From Zwartia hollandica (GTDB lineage: Bacteria; Pseudomonadota; Gammaproteobacteria; Burkholderiales; Burkholderiaceae_B): DNA of 64,000 nt. Positions within the stretch are counted from its first letter, which is position 1. The number at the start of each line of letters is the position of its first letter. The translations under genes and the position numbers were made by a program. The notes beneath the pieces are model-generated. The model did no database searches. It had not been told where the DNA came from and was given only the letters and a program-made list of their open reading frames with translations. Location: positions 148,636 through 212,635 of the forward strand of contig NZ_JAHXRI010000010.1 of NCBI RefSeq assembly GCF_019923725.1, written 5' to 3'. This document shows positions 20,240-29,182 of the stretch, in pieces.

Positions 20240-20929
20240 TTAGCTTCGAAATAAGCGGCTGTATTGTGTTTCGTGCCGAGCGCTCGTGATTGCCAACCCA
20301 AAAGCGGCAGAACCCGCTACCTCTGGCGCCGTGCCCTGTGCAACTCCGATTGCTGTCACGATATCGCCCTTTAAGCGATGCAATAAGGTCTGACCTTCTA
20401 TTTGCCCGAGCGGTACGGATTTGACCGCTGCGAGCACCTGATTCTCAACCCAGCTCCATAGATAGGCAGATAATGCAAGATCCTGCGTCACACCAGACAC
20501 AGCTGCAAGCGCAGCGTAGGCCGACGGATACACCCAGACAATCTCAGTGAGTGCCACTAAAGACTGGCCTTGCGGCCATTGTGCAAATAACTTTGCCATC
20601 GAATGACCCATTTGCACAGACTCGAGTCTAAATTCACCGGTCTCACGCAGCGCGTGCAAATGCTCGTTAATCTGAACGACGCGAACCCAGTCCTGATCAG
20701 CGGCAGCTTGATAACAAGCGAGCCACCAAGGTAGTTCTTGCCTAGCCAAATTTAGAACCAGACCATCCCGAATCCACACGTAGGCACTTTGCATGTCAGT
20801 GACCCAACGGTCTTCAATGGCTTGCTCCAAGCCCTGCGAGTACGCGAACCCACCCACAGGCAGCGCAGGGCTTGCCAGGTGCAGCGCCGCCAAAATGGCG
20901 TCAGCGTTTGTTGCGTGCGTGGGCTGCAA
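20240..20929 (-). CDS. ureF: Urease accessory protein UreF
   Basis: Part of the UreD-UreF-UreG nickel insertion complex, where it acts as GTPase-gating factor. It is recognised by [16 protein letters not shown] near the N-terminus, [20 protein letters not shown] in the middle, and [28 protein letters not shown] at the end. The frame is open 34 codons further, inside ureE, but AGGAG lies seven bases before TTG at 20929, so that TTG is taken as the start, giving 229 residues as usual for the family. The first 29 bases overlap the ureE 3' end, which implies coupled translation. Confidence 0.93.
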   Translation of the reverse strand: MQPTHATNADAILAALHLASPALPVGGFAYSQGLEQAIEDRWVTDMQSAYVWIRDGLVLNLARQELPWWLACYQAAADQDWVRVVQINEHLHALRETGEFRLESVQMGHSMAKLFAQWPQGQSLVALTEIVWVYPSAYAALAAVSGVTQDLALSAYLWSWVENQVLAAVKSVPLGQIEGQTLLHRLKGDIVTAIGVAQGTAPEVAGSAAFGLAITSARHETQYSRLFRS

Positions 20930-21485
20930 TCGACAGCTCCTCACCCAGATTACCCATTGCCTGATCGTGCGCCTCGAGGCCGCACTCGTCCGGATGCGAA
21001 TGATGGTGATGGCCTCCCCCACCCTGTCCACTCACATAAGCACCGCCTTCAGGGATAAAAGGCTCTTGCACCAACGTCACAGCCCCTCCAAGACCGCGCA
21101 CCATCTCGGCGAGCACAGGATCAGGCTCAATCAGTACTGCATCAACTTTAAGCATCGCTCGCACATGACGGTTCGCGAGGTGATACACCAAACGCATTAA
21201 CTCATACATACTAGTCGCTTGAATTTGCATGAGCTCCTGCACAGCTGCTTGCACGAGCACGCGTTCGCCCTGCTCTCCGCACAGTACGTCACCATGCTGC
21301 ATCTGCTCACCGCGCGCCAAAATGACGGCGACCGCGCGACCATTGGGGAGCATTGCGGCTAGTCGCGAACGCTGCCTGTCCTCAAGAGAGAGTGATAAAA
21401 CAGGCCAAGGCTGTGGCGATACTCCCGGCTCTTGGAGCACCGCCGGATCATCGGCAGAACGTTTAATGGTCAAGGTAATAGCCAT
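20901..21485 (-). CDS. ureE: Urease nickel metallochaperone UreE
   Basis: Binds Ni2+ and hands it to the UreDFG complex. The N-terminal peptide-binding domain (DRQRSRLAAMLPNGRAVAVIL) is followed by the metal-binding domain with YHLANRHVRAML, where the dimer-interface His binds nickel. A histidine-rich tail GGGGHHHHSHPDECG adds extra nickel sites, as in the Klebsiella protein. 194 residues. It sits 10 bases after ureC and its last codons overlap the start of ureF. Confidence 0.95.
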   Translation of the reverse strand: MAITLTIKRSADDPAVLQEPGVSPQPWPVLSLSLEDRQRSRLAAMLPNGRAVAVILARGEQMQHGDVLCGEQGERVLVQAAVQELMQIQATSMYELMRLVYHLANRHVRAMLKVDAVLIEPDPVLAEMVRGLGGAVTLVQEPFIPEGGAYVSGQGGGGHHHHSHPDECGLEAHDQAMGNLGEELSIAAHARNKR

Positions 21486-21495
21486 TCACGTCCCC

Positions 21496-23208
21496 TCAGA
21501 ACAAAAAGTAGCGCTGCGCCATGGGCAGCACCTTAGCGGGTGGGCAATCTAACAGAACTCCATCCGCATACACTTTATAGTTCTCTGGACTCACCGTGAC
21601 TTTGGGTGTCGCATCGTTCAACTTCATATCTGATTTCTTTAGAGTCCGTATGCCTTGCACGGTGGCAATCTGTCGCCGTAAGCCAAGCTCGGCAGGCAGT
21701 CCTCTCTGGACCGCAACACCAGATAGGAAGGTGATGCAACTCGTTGCGATTGCGCTATGCGCAGCACCAAATTGCGGACGAAAATGAACGGGCTGCGGCG
21801 TAGGGATTGAAGCATTGGGATCCCCCATGGCTGCCATCGCAATCTGACCACCCTTGATGACTGTCGATGGCTTGACTCCAAAGAACGCTGGACGCCATAA
21901 AACTAAATCGGCCCACTTCCCGACTTCAATTGAACCAACCTCATGTGCCATGCCATGGGTAATCGCAGGGTTGATCGTATATTTCGCGATGTATCGCTTG
22001 ATGCGTGCGTTATCGCTTGTCGACGGATCCGAGAATCCCGCTTCGCTTAACGAGCCACGCTGTTCGCGCATTTTGTGTGCGGTCTGCCAAGTGCGCATAA
22101 TGACCTCACCCACACGCCCCATCGCTTGACTGTCAGACGAGATCATGGAAAAGGCACCGATATCATGCAGAATATCTTCAGCCGCAATGGTCTCGCGACG
22201 AATCCGACTTTCAGCAAATGCAATGTCCTCGGCGATAGACGCATCCAAATGGTGGCAAACCATCAACATATCTAAATGCTCATCCAAGGTATTGATTGTG
22301 AACGGCCGCGTTGGATTGGTGGAGGACGGCAAGACGTTACTTTCACCACAGACGCGGATGATATCCGGCGCATGCCCGCCGCCCGCACCCTCAGTATGGT
22401 ATGTGTGAATCACACGACCTTTAATGGCATCAAGCGTCGCCTCGACAAAGCCTGACTCGTTTAAGGTATCTGTGTGAATCGCCACTTGTGTATCGGTTTC
22501 ATCTGCAACCGTTAAACAATTATCGATTGCTGCGGGTGTACTGCCCCAATCCTCGTGCAGCTTCAAACCTACAGCACCCGCTTCAATTTGCTCATGCAAG
22601 GGGCCAGGAACAGAGACGTTACCTTTGCCTAGTAGACCAATGTTGATCGGGTAAGACTCCATCGCCTGCAACATACGTGCAAGGTGCCAGGGTCCAGGGG
22701 TCACGGTGGTAGCGAAGGTCCCCGTTGCGGGTCCCGTTCCACCACCAATCATAGTTGTCACTCCAGAGCTCAAGGCCTCTTCAATTTGTTGCGGGCAAAT
22801 CAAATGAATATGGCTATCGATACCGCCCGCGGTCACAATCATGCCCTCTGCTGCAATCACCTCTGTTGCTGGTCCAACGACGATGGTGACGCCCGGCTGA
22901 ATATCAGGGTTGCCGGCCTTACCAATACCTGAGATGCGTCCATTCTTGATACCAATGTCTGCTTTAACAATGCCCCAATAATCAATAATCAAGGCATTCG
23001 TGAGCACCGTATCCACACAGTCCTTACTCATGCGTTGTGACTGCCCCATTCCATCACGAATAACCTTGCCACCACCAAACTTCACTTCTTCACCGTAGAC
23101 CGTATAGTCTTTTTCCACCATGGCAAAGAGCGCAGTATCCGCGAGTCGCACGCGATCCCCAGTGGTAGGGCCGAACATTTCTGCATACGCTTGTTTTGAA
23201 ATCTTCAT
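21496..23208 (-). CDS. ureC: Urease subunit alpha (catalytic)
   Basis: The catalytic subunit that hydrolyses urea to ammonia and carbamate at a dinuclear nickel site; cytosolic. The nickel ligands appear in [12 protein letters not shown], in the carbamylated-lysine motif GLKLHEDWG (around residue 217), in [11 protein letters not shown] and [16 protein letters not shown], and the flap histidine is in MVCHHLD. 570 residues is the standard bacterial length. The start overlaps the ureB stop by 4 bases. All metal ligands appear intact, so the enzyme should be active. Confidence 0.98.
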   Translation of the reverse strand: MKISKQAYAEMFGPTTGDRVRLADTALFAMVEKDYTVYGEEVKFGGGKVIRDGMGQSQRMSKDCVDTVLTNALIIDYWGIVKADIGIKNGRISGIGKAGNPDIQPGVTIVVGPATEVIAAEGMIVTAGGIDSHIHLICPQQIEEALSSGVTTMIGGGTGPATGTFATTVTPGPWHLARMLQAMESYPINIGLLGKGNVSVPGPLHEQIEAGAVGLKLHEDWGSTPAAIDNCLTVADETDTQVAIHTDTLNESGFVEATLDAIKGRVIHTYHTEGAGGGHAPDIIRVCGESNVLPSSTNPTRPFTINTLDEHLDMLMVCHHLDASIAEDIAFAESRIRRETIAAEDILHDIGAFSMISSDSQAMGRVGEVIMRTWQTAHKMREQRGSLSEAGFSDPSTSDNARIKRYIAKYTINPAITHGMAHEVGSIEVGKWADLVLWRPAFFGVKPSTVIKGGQIAMAAMGDPNASIPTPQPVHFRPQFGAAHSAIATSCITFLSGVAVQRGLPAELGLRRQIATVQGIRTLKKSDMKLNDATPKVTVSPENYKVYADGVLLDCPPAKVLPMAQRYFLF

Positions 23209-23531
23209 TTATCCAGAGCTCCCATCACAGCGCCTGTAAAACCATACACAATACGATCACCGGCCAATGCCACCAGCTCAACCTCGCGCTCCTGTCCAGG
23301 TTCAAAACGCACTGCAGTACCAGCTGGAATATTCAAACGGAACCCACGGGCAGCCTGCCGATCAAAACGCAAGGCCGCATTGGTCTCTGCGAAGTGGTAG
23401 TGCGAGCCAATCTGCACGGGACGATCGCCAGTATTCGCAACCGTAACTTTGCAAGTCGCACGCCCCACATTCATTTCGATATCCCCCTCTGCGACAAGCA
23501 TCTGACCTGGGATCATTGGTGTTGTAGTCAT
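23205..23531 (-). CDS. ureB: Urease subunit beta
   Basis: The small structural beta subunit (108 residues) of the three-subunit type of bacterial urease. It starts with [24 protein letters not shown]-type sequence and contains [19 protein letters not shown] and the [15 protein letters not shown] segment that packs on the alpha subunit. It is 9 bases after ureA and overlaps ureC by 4 bases (ATGA-type coupling). Helicobacter fuses this subunit with gamma; here they are separate. Confidence 0.97.
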   Translation of the reverse strand: MTTTPMIPGQMLVAEGDIEMNVGRATCKVTVANTGDRPVQIGSHYHFAETNAALRFDRQAARGFRLNIPAGTAVRFEPGQEREVELVALAGDRIVYGFTGAVMGALDK

Positions 23532-23540
23532 CGCCTTTCC

Positions 23541-23846
23541 TTATTGAATCGGTTGATGAACGGTGACAAGCTTGGTCCCATCGGGGAACGTCGCCTCCAC
23601 TTGTATGTCTGGAATCATCTCTGCAACCCCTTCCATGACGTCGGCACGCGTCAAAATGTGTCGACCGACGCTCATGAGTTCGGCGACGGTTTGCCCATCG
23701 CGCGCGCCCTCCATGATCGCAGCAGTGATCAAGGCGATTGCTTCAGGGACGTTTAGCTTCAGCCCCCGCGCACGCCGCCGCTCCGCGAGAAGTGCAGCAG
23801 TGAAAATCAGCAATTTGTCTTTTTCTCTTGGAGTTAAATCCATCAT
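23541..23846 (-). CDS. ureA: Urease subunit gamma
   Basis: The smallest structural subunit of urease (100 or 101 residues). [23 protein letters not shown] at the N-terminus and [18 protein letters not shown] near residue 62 identify it. It ends in HQPIQ as usual. Two adjacent ATG codons (23846 and 23843) are possible starts; most relatives begin with a single M before DLTPREKDK. It follows ureD by 21 bases. Confidence 0.96.
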   Translation of the reverse strand: MMDLTPREKDKLLIFTAALLAERRRARGLKLNVPEAIALITAAIMEGARDGQTVAELMSVGRHILTRADVMEGVAEMIPDIQVEATFPDGTKLVTVHQPIQ

Positions 23847-23867
23847 GACCTCTACACAACAATACGA

Positions 23868-24737
23868 TTAAGTTGCCCACAAACGAGGAGCCACAGCCGG
23901 GCGCTCCAGAACAATCGGGCGCAGACTCATCCACGCCGCTTGTAATAACAATTTGATGTCCATTGCAGGAGCAAGAATACGACCTACAACGACTCTCTGA
24001 TGCAATACGGTCCAGGCAACACCCTTTGCCTCTAGCCGCAACGTTTGCAAAGCCGCTTCGCCCCACTCCTTGTCGCCCGGCAAGACCGCCCAAATCGTCG
24101 CAAAAGCAAAGTGGCCACGCAGTCCGATAGGCGATGCAAACAAAGGATCACTCCCCTGCAGCACCATACGATCGAGCCAAACTAAATCACCGTCAACATC
24201 CAAGCGTAACGTCTGCTTAAAGTTCCCCTCCGCAAAAGTCTCGCCTGATGCCTGGCGTCCAAAAATCAAGTGATCCCAACCAATCGTGGCACCTTGTGCG
24301 GAAACACGAATGGCGATGTCGGAGACAACACGCGCACGATTAAAGACAATTGTTTCTTGAGGTAGCCATTCAAAATAACCATCTAGCGTCATGTCGATCT
24401 GTTGCGAGGCCACGGTGTCGGACTCGGCGCCATACCATTTTGCAGCAGAAGGTGTTGTGACCAAGCCGTGACTGCCGACCTCACAGGCGACCTGTACCTC
24501 GAGCTGATCTCCTGCCGCGATTCCGCCTGGCGGATGCACAATGATCGCGTGACAGGGTGACGCCCCCTCGGGATACAACGCCTTTTGAATCCGAAGCGGA
24601 CCGAAATGCTTATGGTGCAGGCGTGTTTTACCCAGCTCGGACGTTGGAGCAATACTAAAGTCCAGCTCAAGTCGAGCTTGCCAGGAAGACCAAAACGCCG
24701 CTTCGCTCATCGACTCGGACGGTTTTGACCAACGCAT
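23868..24737 (-). CDS. ureD: Urease accessory protein UreD
   Basis: A scaffold of the urease activation complex that binds apo-urease and UreF. It is recognised by WQARLELDFSIAP, the KTRLHHKHFGPLRIQKALYPEG core, HPPGGIAAGDQL and TTPSAAKWYG. The frame is open to 24926, but that upstream part holds a sigma-54 promoter (24767-24784) and two NtrC-like sites, so it cannot be coding in the main transcript. The predicted start point near 24757 leaves ATG at 24737 (chosen) or ATG at 24710 as starts; neither has a strong ribosome binding site. It is first in the ureDABCEFG operon and divergent from the chromate transporter. Confidence 0.9.
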   Translation of the reverse strand: MRWSKPSESMSEAAFWSSWQARLELDFSIAPTSELGKTRLHHKHFGPLRIQKALYPEGASPCHAIIVHPPGGIAAGDQLEVQVACEVGSHGLVTTPSAAKWYGAESDTVASQQIDMTLDGYFEWLPQETIVFNRARVVSDIAIRVSAQGATIGWDHLIFGRQASGETFAEGNFKQTLRLDVDGDLVWLDRMVLQGSDPLFASPIGLRGHFAFATIWAVLPGDKEWGEAALQTLRLEAKGVAWTVLHQRVVVGRILAPAMDIKLLLQAAWMSLRPIVLERPAVAPRLWAT

Positions 24738-24766
24738 TTGTTGGTAAAGGTGCATGTAGAAACCAT

Positions 24767-24784
24767 AAGCAAGTATGATGCCCG
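24767..24784 (-). promoter_or_regulatory. Sigma-54 promoter of the urease operon
   Basis: On the minus strand GGGCATCATACTTGCTT has the invariant GG (24782-24781), exactly ten bases, then GC (24770-24769); GGCAT and TTGCT match the -24/-12 consensus TGGCAYR-N4-TTGCW, with the first T and the R position off. The predicted start is near 24757, just before ureD. Two NtrC-like sites lie upstream at a normal enhancer distance. Confidence 0.72.
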
Positions 24785-24854
24785 AAAGCATACCCAAACG
24801 GGCAAACGGACGGCTACTTTCAATCGCCGCGAAATCTTTCATTACATACAAATT

Positions 24855-24871
24855 TGCACCAAATTGGCCCA
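24855..24871. promoter_or_regulatory. NtrC-like binding site 1 (urease operon)
   Basis: TGCACCA-AAT-TGGCCCA matches the 17 bp NtrC palindrome TGCACCA-N3-TGGTGCA at 12 of 14 fixed positions, with one half perfect. Its centre is about 106 bases upstream of the predicted urease start point, close to the spacing of NtrC site 1 at E. coli glnA. Confidence 0.7.
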
Positions 24872-24876
24872 TGAAT

Positions 24877-24893
24877 AGATCCAAAATGGTGCA
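24877..24893. promoter_or_regulatory. NtrC-like binding site 2 (urease operon)
   Basis: AGATCCA-AAA-TGGTGCA has one perfect half and 11 of 14 fixed positions overall. Its centre is 22 bp (two helical turns) from site 1, on the same face of the helix, at about -128 from the predicted start. It lies 22 bases before the chromate transporter start, so a bound dimer could also affect that gene. Confidence 0.6.
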
Positions 24894-24914
24894 TTGATTT
24901 TGGACCGTACGCCA

Positions 24915-26273
24915 ATGTCTAATCACAATGTAAAAAACTCACCCGATACACCACAACCAACATCAGTCGGCATCAGTCGGCGCGAAGCCTTCTGGTTTTG
25001 GTTCAAGCTCGGGTTTATAAGTTTTGGCGGCCCTGCAGGGCAAATTGCCATGATGCACACAGAGCTGGTGGACAAGCGACGTTGGATCTCCGATAAGCGC
25101 TTCCTGCATGCTCTGAATTTTTGTATGGTCCTGCCGGGACCAGAAGCTCAACAACTGGCGACCTATCTTGGGTGGCTCATGCATCGCACCTGGGGGGGGA
25201 TCGTCGCCGGAACGCTCTTTATCCTTCCCTCGTTACTCTTGATTGTTTCATTATCTTGGGTCTATATGGCCTATGGTGACACCAAGATCGTCGCTGGCCT
25301 TTTTTATGGAATCAAACCCGCGGTCACCGTTTTAGTCATCCAGGCGAGCTACCGCATTGGCTCCCGCACGCTACACAACCCCTGGCTCTGGACGATTGCG
25401 GTTCTATCTTTCTTAGCGCTGTTTGTCTTTGACTTACCTTTTCCGTTGATCATTGCGGTTGCAGCACTGATCGGATGGTTAGGCGGCAAACGATCGCCCG
25501 AGAGCTTCTCTGTCGGCCACGCAAGCACAGCACATAAACAATCAACGACGACTGCAATCATCGACGATCACAGTCCACAACCTCCACACACACTGTTTAG
25601 CTATCGCAGGCTGTACATGATTCTGAGCGCTGCCGTTGTGCTCTGGTGCGTACCCATGCTTGCAATGATTATGCTTTGGGGCTGGCACCACACCATCACA
25701 CAGATGGCTTGGTTCTTTACCAAGGCCGCGTTGCTGACGTTCGGAGGCGCCTATGCAGTGTTGCCCTACGTCTATCAGGCAGCTGTTGAGACCTTTGCTT
25801 GGCTTACTCCTACCCAAATGATTGATGGTTTGGCGCTCGGCGAAACCACCCCTGGCCCGCTCATCATGATCGTAGCCTTCGTAGGTTTTGTAGGCGCCTT
25901 TGCACAGAGCGCTCTAGGACCAGATCACGCGGTGTTGTCTGGCATCGTCGCCGCTTGCGTTGTGACCTGGTTTACGTTTCTGCCTTCATTTATTTTTATC
26001 TTGGCTGGCGGCCCTTTTATCGAGAGCACGCACGGAAAACTAGCGTTCACTGCTGCGCTCACGGGTGTCACCGCTGCCGTGGTGGGTGTGATTGCAAACC
26101 TTGCTCTGTTTTTTGCCATGCACGTAGGGTGGCCCGACGGCTGGGTAGGTGGCTTAGATCTCAAGGTCGCTGCTATCGCCGCAGTCGCAGCGGTAGCGAT
26201 CTTTATTTATAAGAGAGGCGCCATCGAAACAATTATCGGCGCAGCGCTTTTAGGTTACTTCGTTGCCAACTAG
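24915..26273 (+). CDS. chrA: Chromate transporter, long-chain CHR family
   Basis: An inner-membrane protein of 452 residues with two homologous CHR domains. The N-terminal one has FWFWFKLGFISFGGPAGQIAMM and VLPGPEAQQLATYLGWL, the C-terminal one has FFTKAALLTFGGAYAVLPYV and GLALGETTPGPLIMIVAFVGF, each with about six membrane segments. Family members efflux chromate or affect sulfate/oxyanion transport. TTG at 24894 extends the frame by 7 codons, but ATG at 24915 with GGA ten bases upstream is preferred. It diverges from ureD across the NtrC/sigma-54 region and converges on the ABC transporter operon with 6 bases between stops. Confidence 0.9.
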   Translation: MSNHNVKNSPDTPQPTSVGISRREAFWFWFKLGFISFGGPAGQIAMMHTELVDKRRWISDKRFLHALNFCMVLPGPEAQQLATYLGWLMHRTWGGIVAGTLFILPSLLLIVSLSWVYMAYGDTKIVAGLFYGIKPAVTVLVIQASYRIGSRTLHNPWLWTIAVLSFLALFVFDLPFPLIIAVAALIGWLGGKRSPESFSVGHASTAHKQSTTTAIIDDHSPQPPHTLFSYRRLYMILSAAVVLWCVPMLAMIMLWGWHHTITQMAWFFTKAALLTFGGAYAVLPYVYQAAVETFAWLTPTQMIDGLALGETTPGPLIMIVAFVGFVGAFAQSALGPDHAVLSGIVAACVVTWFTFLPSFIFILAGGPFIESTHGKLAFTAALTGVTAAVVGVIANLALFFAMHVGWPDGWVGGLDLKVAAIAAVAAVAIFIYKRGAIETIIGAALLGYFVAN

Positions 26274-26279
26274 ACGCGT

Positions 26280-27293
26280 TTAATTCTCACGCAAGTGGCA
26301 AGCCACCATACGCCCCGAACCCAGCATCGTCTGCTTAGGCTCCTCAGTCTTGCAGCGAGCAAAGGCATCAGGACAGCGCGTGTGGAAGTGACAACCGCTC
26401 GGACGCTTTACCGGACTCGGCACATCACCCTGCAAAACAATCCGATTGGTCTTTTTTTGTGGATCAGGAACCGGCACCGCAGACAGCAAGGCAACCGTAT
26501 AAGGATGCTGAGGATTGGAAAACAGTTCCTTCCGATCCGCGAGTTCGACGATTTTTCCAAGATACATCACGGCAACGCGGTGTGTCATGTGCTCAACGAT
26601 CGCCAAGTCATGGCTAATAAAGAGCAGGGCTAAGCCAAGCTCTTTCTGAAGGTCTTGCAACAAGTTAACGATCTGCGCCTTCACCGAAACATCCAGTGCA
26701 GAGACCGCTTCATCGCAAATAATCAGATCGGGCTCTGCCGCCAAGGCACGCGCAATACAGATTCGTTGACGCTGCCCACCTGAAAACTCATGGGGCCAAC
26801 GTGCGCCCGCATCTTTTGATAAACGCACTTTTTCCAACAGCTTGGCAACGCGCTCTTCGATCTCTTGTTCGGACTGACACAAGCCAAAATTACGGATTGG
26901 CTCCGCAATAATGTCATGCACGCGCATGCGAGGATTGAGACTTGAAAACGGATCTTGGAAAATAACCTGAATGCGTTTGCGCAATGGGCGCAACGCACCG
27001 GCGCTTAAGGAATCAATCCGAACGCCATCGAGCAGCACTTCGCCTGAGGTCAAGTCAAACAAGCGCAAAATAGAACGGCCAACCGTTGATTTCCCGCAGC
27101 CAGACTCGCCCACCAAAGCGAGGGTCTCGCCCTTGCGAATGGAAAATGACACCCCATCCACAGCATGCACGTTGCCCGTGACTTTGCCAAACAGCCCAGT
27201 CTTAATGGGGAAGAACTTTTGAAGCTTGCGAACTTCTAACAACGGCGCAGTAGAGGACATGGACATACTAGTAACCTGATTCGTATTAGTCAT
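26280..27293 (-). CDS. dppF: Dipeptide-type ABC transporter ATP-binding protein (DppF class)
   Basis: The second ATPase of a peptide importer. Walker [10 protein letters not shown], Walker B PDLIICDEAVSALDVS and signature SGGQRQR are intact, and the C-terminal oligopeptide domain has the cysteine pattern GCHFHTRCPDA that in DppD/DppF/OppD binds an iron-sulfur cluster. ATG at 27293 overlaps the dppD stop by 8 bases; ATG at 27269 has AGG eight bases upstream and is an alternative. It is last in the operon dppABCDF-like 31824-26280. The nearest known parallel is the E. coli Ddp/Dpp transporter; the actual solute is unknown. Confidence 0.9.
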   Translation of the reverse strand: MTNTNQVTSMSMSSTAPLLEVRKLQKFFPIKTGLFGKVTGNVHAVDGVSFSIRKGETLALVGESGCGKSTVGRSILRLFDLTSGEVLLDGVRIDSLSAGALRPLRKRIQVIFQDPFSSLNPRMRVHDIIAEPIRNFGLCQSEQEIEERVAKLLEKVRLSKDAGARWPHEFSGGQRQRICIARALAAEPDLIICDEAVSALDVSVKAQIVNLLQDLQKELGLALLFISHDLAIVEHMTHRVAVMYLGKIVELADRKELFSNPQHPYTVALLSAVPVPDPQKKTNRIVLQGDVPSPVKRPSGCHFHTRCPDAFARCKTEEPKQTMLGSGRMVACHLREN

Positions 27294-28278
27294 TGGCGAA
27301 GGCAATTTCACCTGCGAAGTGACAGGCGACCTGATGGCCGTTGTCGCGCATTTGCATAGCGGGGGCGATTTCGTGACAAGGTTCTTTCGCCAGTGGGCAC
27401 CGTGACGCAAAAACACAACCCTTGATCTTTTGCTTCAAACTCGGAACCAATCCCGGGATTTCTTTCAAGCGTGTCGAGTGCCCATCAAGTGACGCACCTA
27501 GTTTGGGCACAGCGCCAAGCAGTCCCTGAGTATAAGGATGCAGCGGCTTAGCAAAGAGCTCTCCCACTGGGGCCTCTTCAACCTTCCGACCGGCATACAT
27601 CACCATCACACGTTCGGCTACCTCTGCCACGACACCCAAATCGTGCGTGATCAGTACGATCGCAGCTCCAATTTTATTCTTCAGATCAGCCATCAGATCT
27701 AGAATCTGAGCTTGAATCGTAACGTCCAAGGCTGTCGTGGGTTCATCGGCAATCAATAGCTTAGGGTTGCAAGCTAGCGCCATTGCAATCATGACTCGCT
27801 GACGCATGCCGCCAGAAAGCTGATGCGGATATTCATTCAACCGACGCTGCCCTTCGGCGATACCAACCAAATCCATGAGTTCGGATGCACGAGCCATAGC
27901 CTGTTCTTGCGTGATGTCCTGATGCAAGCGCAGCGTTTCGCACAACTGACGCTTGATTGGAAGCACAGGATTCAAGCTGGTCATCGGCTCTTGGAAAATC
28001 ATTGAAATCGCATCACCACGAATGGCGCGCATTTCTTTTTCCGACATTTTGAGCAGATCTTGACCCAAAAAACGAATGGAGCCAGCAATTTTGCCGGGAG
28101 GCTCGGGGATCAAACGCAGGATCGACATCGCCGTCACAGACTTGCCGCAACCGGACTCACCAACGATTGCCAGTGTCTCGCCCTCGTTGACAACAAAGCT
28201 CACGCCATCAACCGCTCGATTCACACCATCGGGGGTACGAAAGTGTGTCTGAAGATTTTCAACTTCTAATAAGGCCAA
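27286..28278 (-). CDS. dppD: Dipeptide-type ABC transporter ATP-binding protein (DppD class)
   Basis: The first ATPase of the importer, 330 residues. Walker [21 protein letters not shown] after the Q-loop, signature LSGGMRQRV and Walker [15 protein letters not shown] are present. The C-terminal [17 protein letters not shown] cysteine cluster is typical of DppD/OppD. The frame is open upstream into dppC, but TTG at 28278 has GGAG seven bases upstream and begins the family sequence [12 protein letters not shown], so it is chosen. It starts 13 bases after dppC and overlaps dppF by 8 bases. Confidence 0.9.
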   Translation of the reverse strand: MALLEVENLQTHFRTPDGVNRAVDGVSFVVNEGETLAIVGESGCGKSVTAMSILRLIPEPPGKIAGSIRFLGQDLLKMSEKEMRAIRGDAISMIFQEPMTSLNPVLPIKRQLCETLRLHQDITQEQAMARASELMDLVGIAEGQRRLNEYPHQLSGGMRQRVMIAMALACNPKLLIADEPTTALDVTIQAQILDLMADLKNKIGAAIVLITHDLGVVAEVAERVMVMYAGRKVEEAPVGELFAKPLHPYTQGLLGAVPKLGASLDGHSTRLKEIPGLVPSLKQKIKGCVFASRCPLAKEPCHEIAPAMQMRDNGHQVACHFAGEIAFAND

Positions 28279-28291
28279 GAGATATCTCCAA

Positions 28292-29182
28292 TCAACTTGT
28301 TTTCGACTTGCGGGGATCCAACACATCACGGAAGCCATCACCCATTAGGTTGACAGCCAAAACAGTGAGAGAGAGAAAAACCGCAGGGAAAAAGATGATG
28401 TAAGGCTTAATCTGGAACAAGGTACGGCCATCGGCCATGATGTTGCCCCACGAGGGGATAATCGGTGGCACACCGGCGCCGATAAACGACAAAATAGATT
28501 CCGTGATCATGGCCGACGCACAGATGTAGGTGGCTTGTACAGTCAGCGGTGCCAAGGTATTGGGCAGAATATGCCGCCAAATCAACATCGGCATACGACA
28601 ACCGCACGAAATCGCTGCGTCCACATAGGCTTGCTCACGTAGGGACAGCACCACACCACGTACTAGCCGAGAAACCCGTGGGATTTCAGCGATGGTGATC
28701 GCGATGATCACGTTCTCTACACTCGCTCGAGTCAACGCCATCAGAGCAATCGCCAGCAAGATCGGAGGTATGGACATTAAGCCATCCATGATTCGCATGA
28801 TTATTGAGTCTGCGCGACGGAAGGTTCCAGACACCAAACCAATACACAGACCGATGACTGAAGCGAGTAAGGCAACAGAAAAACCAATAATTAAGGAAAC
28901 ACGGGCTCCGTAAAGGACGCGTGAGTAAATATCACGGCCAAACGCATCGGTTCCGAACCAATATTCAGCGGAAGGCTCCAGATTTCTTTTGCGTGGAGCG
29001 AGTTCTGTCGGATCAACCGTTCCAAGCAAAGGGGCTGCGATCGCAATAAACAACATGATGAGCAGCAAGCCAGCACCAAAGGTGATGGTTGGATTATTCA
29101 ACAAAAATCCAGTCCAACCTTTGCGTTGACGGCGAGGTTTTAAGAGATCCGGTAAAGCGGGGGCAGCAGCAAAACTAGTCAT
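28292..29182 (-). CDS. dppC: Dipeptide-type ABC transporter permease (DppC class)
   Basis: An inner-membrane permease of 296 residues with an N-terminal membrane segment (TITFGAGLLLIMLFIAIAAPLL), the FGTDAFGRDIYSRVLYGARVSL periplasmic loop typical of DppC/OppC, and about five further segments with the EAA loop AISCGCRMPMLIWRHILPN. It ends in NLMGDGFRDVLDPRK, a DppC hallmark. The start overlaps dppB by one base. Confidence 0.92.
   Translation of the reverse strand: MTSFAAAPALPDLLKPRRQRKGWTGFLLNNPTITFGAGLLLIMLFIAIAAPLLGTVDPTELAPRKRNLEPSAEYWFGTDAFGRDIYSRVLYGARVSLIIGFSVALLASVIGLCIGLVSGTFRRADSIIMRIMDGLMSIPPILLAIALMALTRASVENVIIAITIAEIPRVSRLVRGVVLSLREQAYVDAAISCGCRMPMLIWRHILPNTLAPLTVQATYICASAMITESILSFIGAGVPPIIPSWGNIMADGRTLFQIKPYIIFFPAVFLSLTVLAVNLMGDGFRDVLDPRKSKTS

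Noticed and set aside
20930-21031. 34-codon N-terminal extension of UreF
   Set aside because: It lies inside ureE, and AGGAG is correctly spaced only for TTG at 20929.
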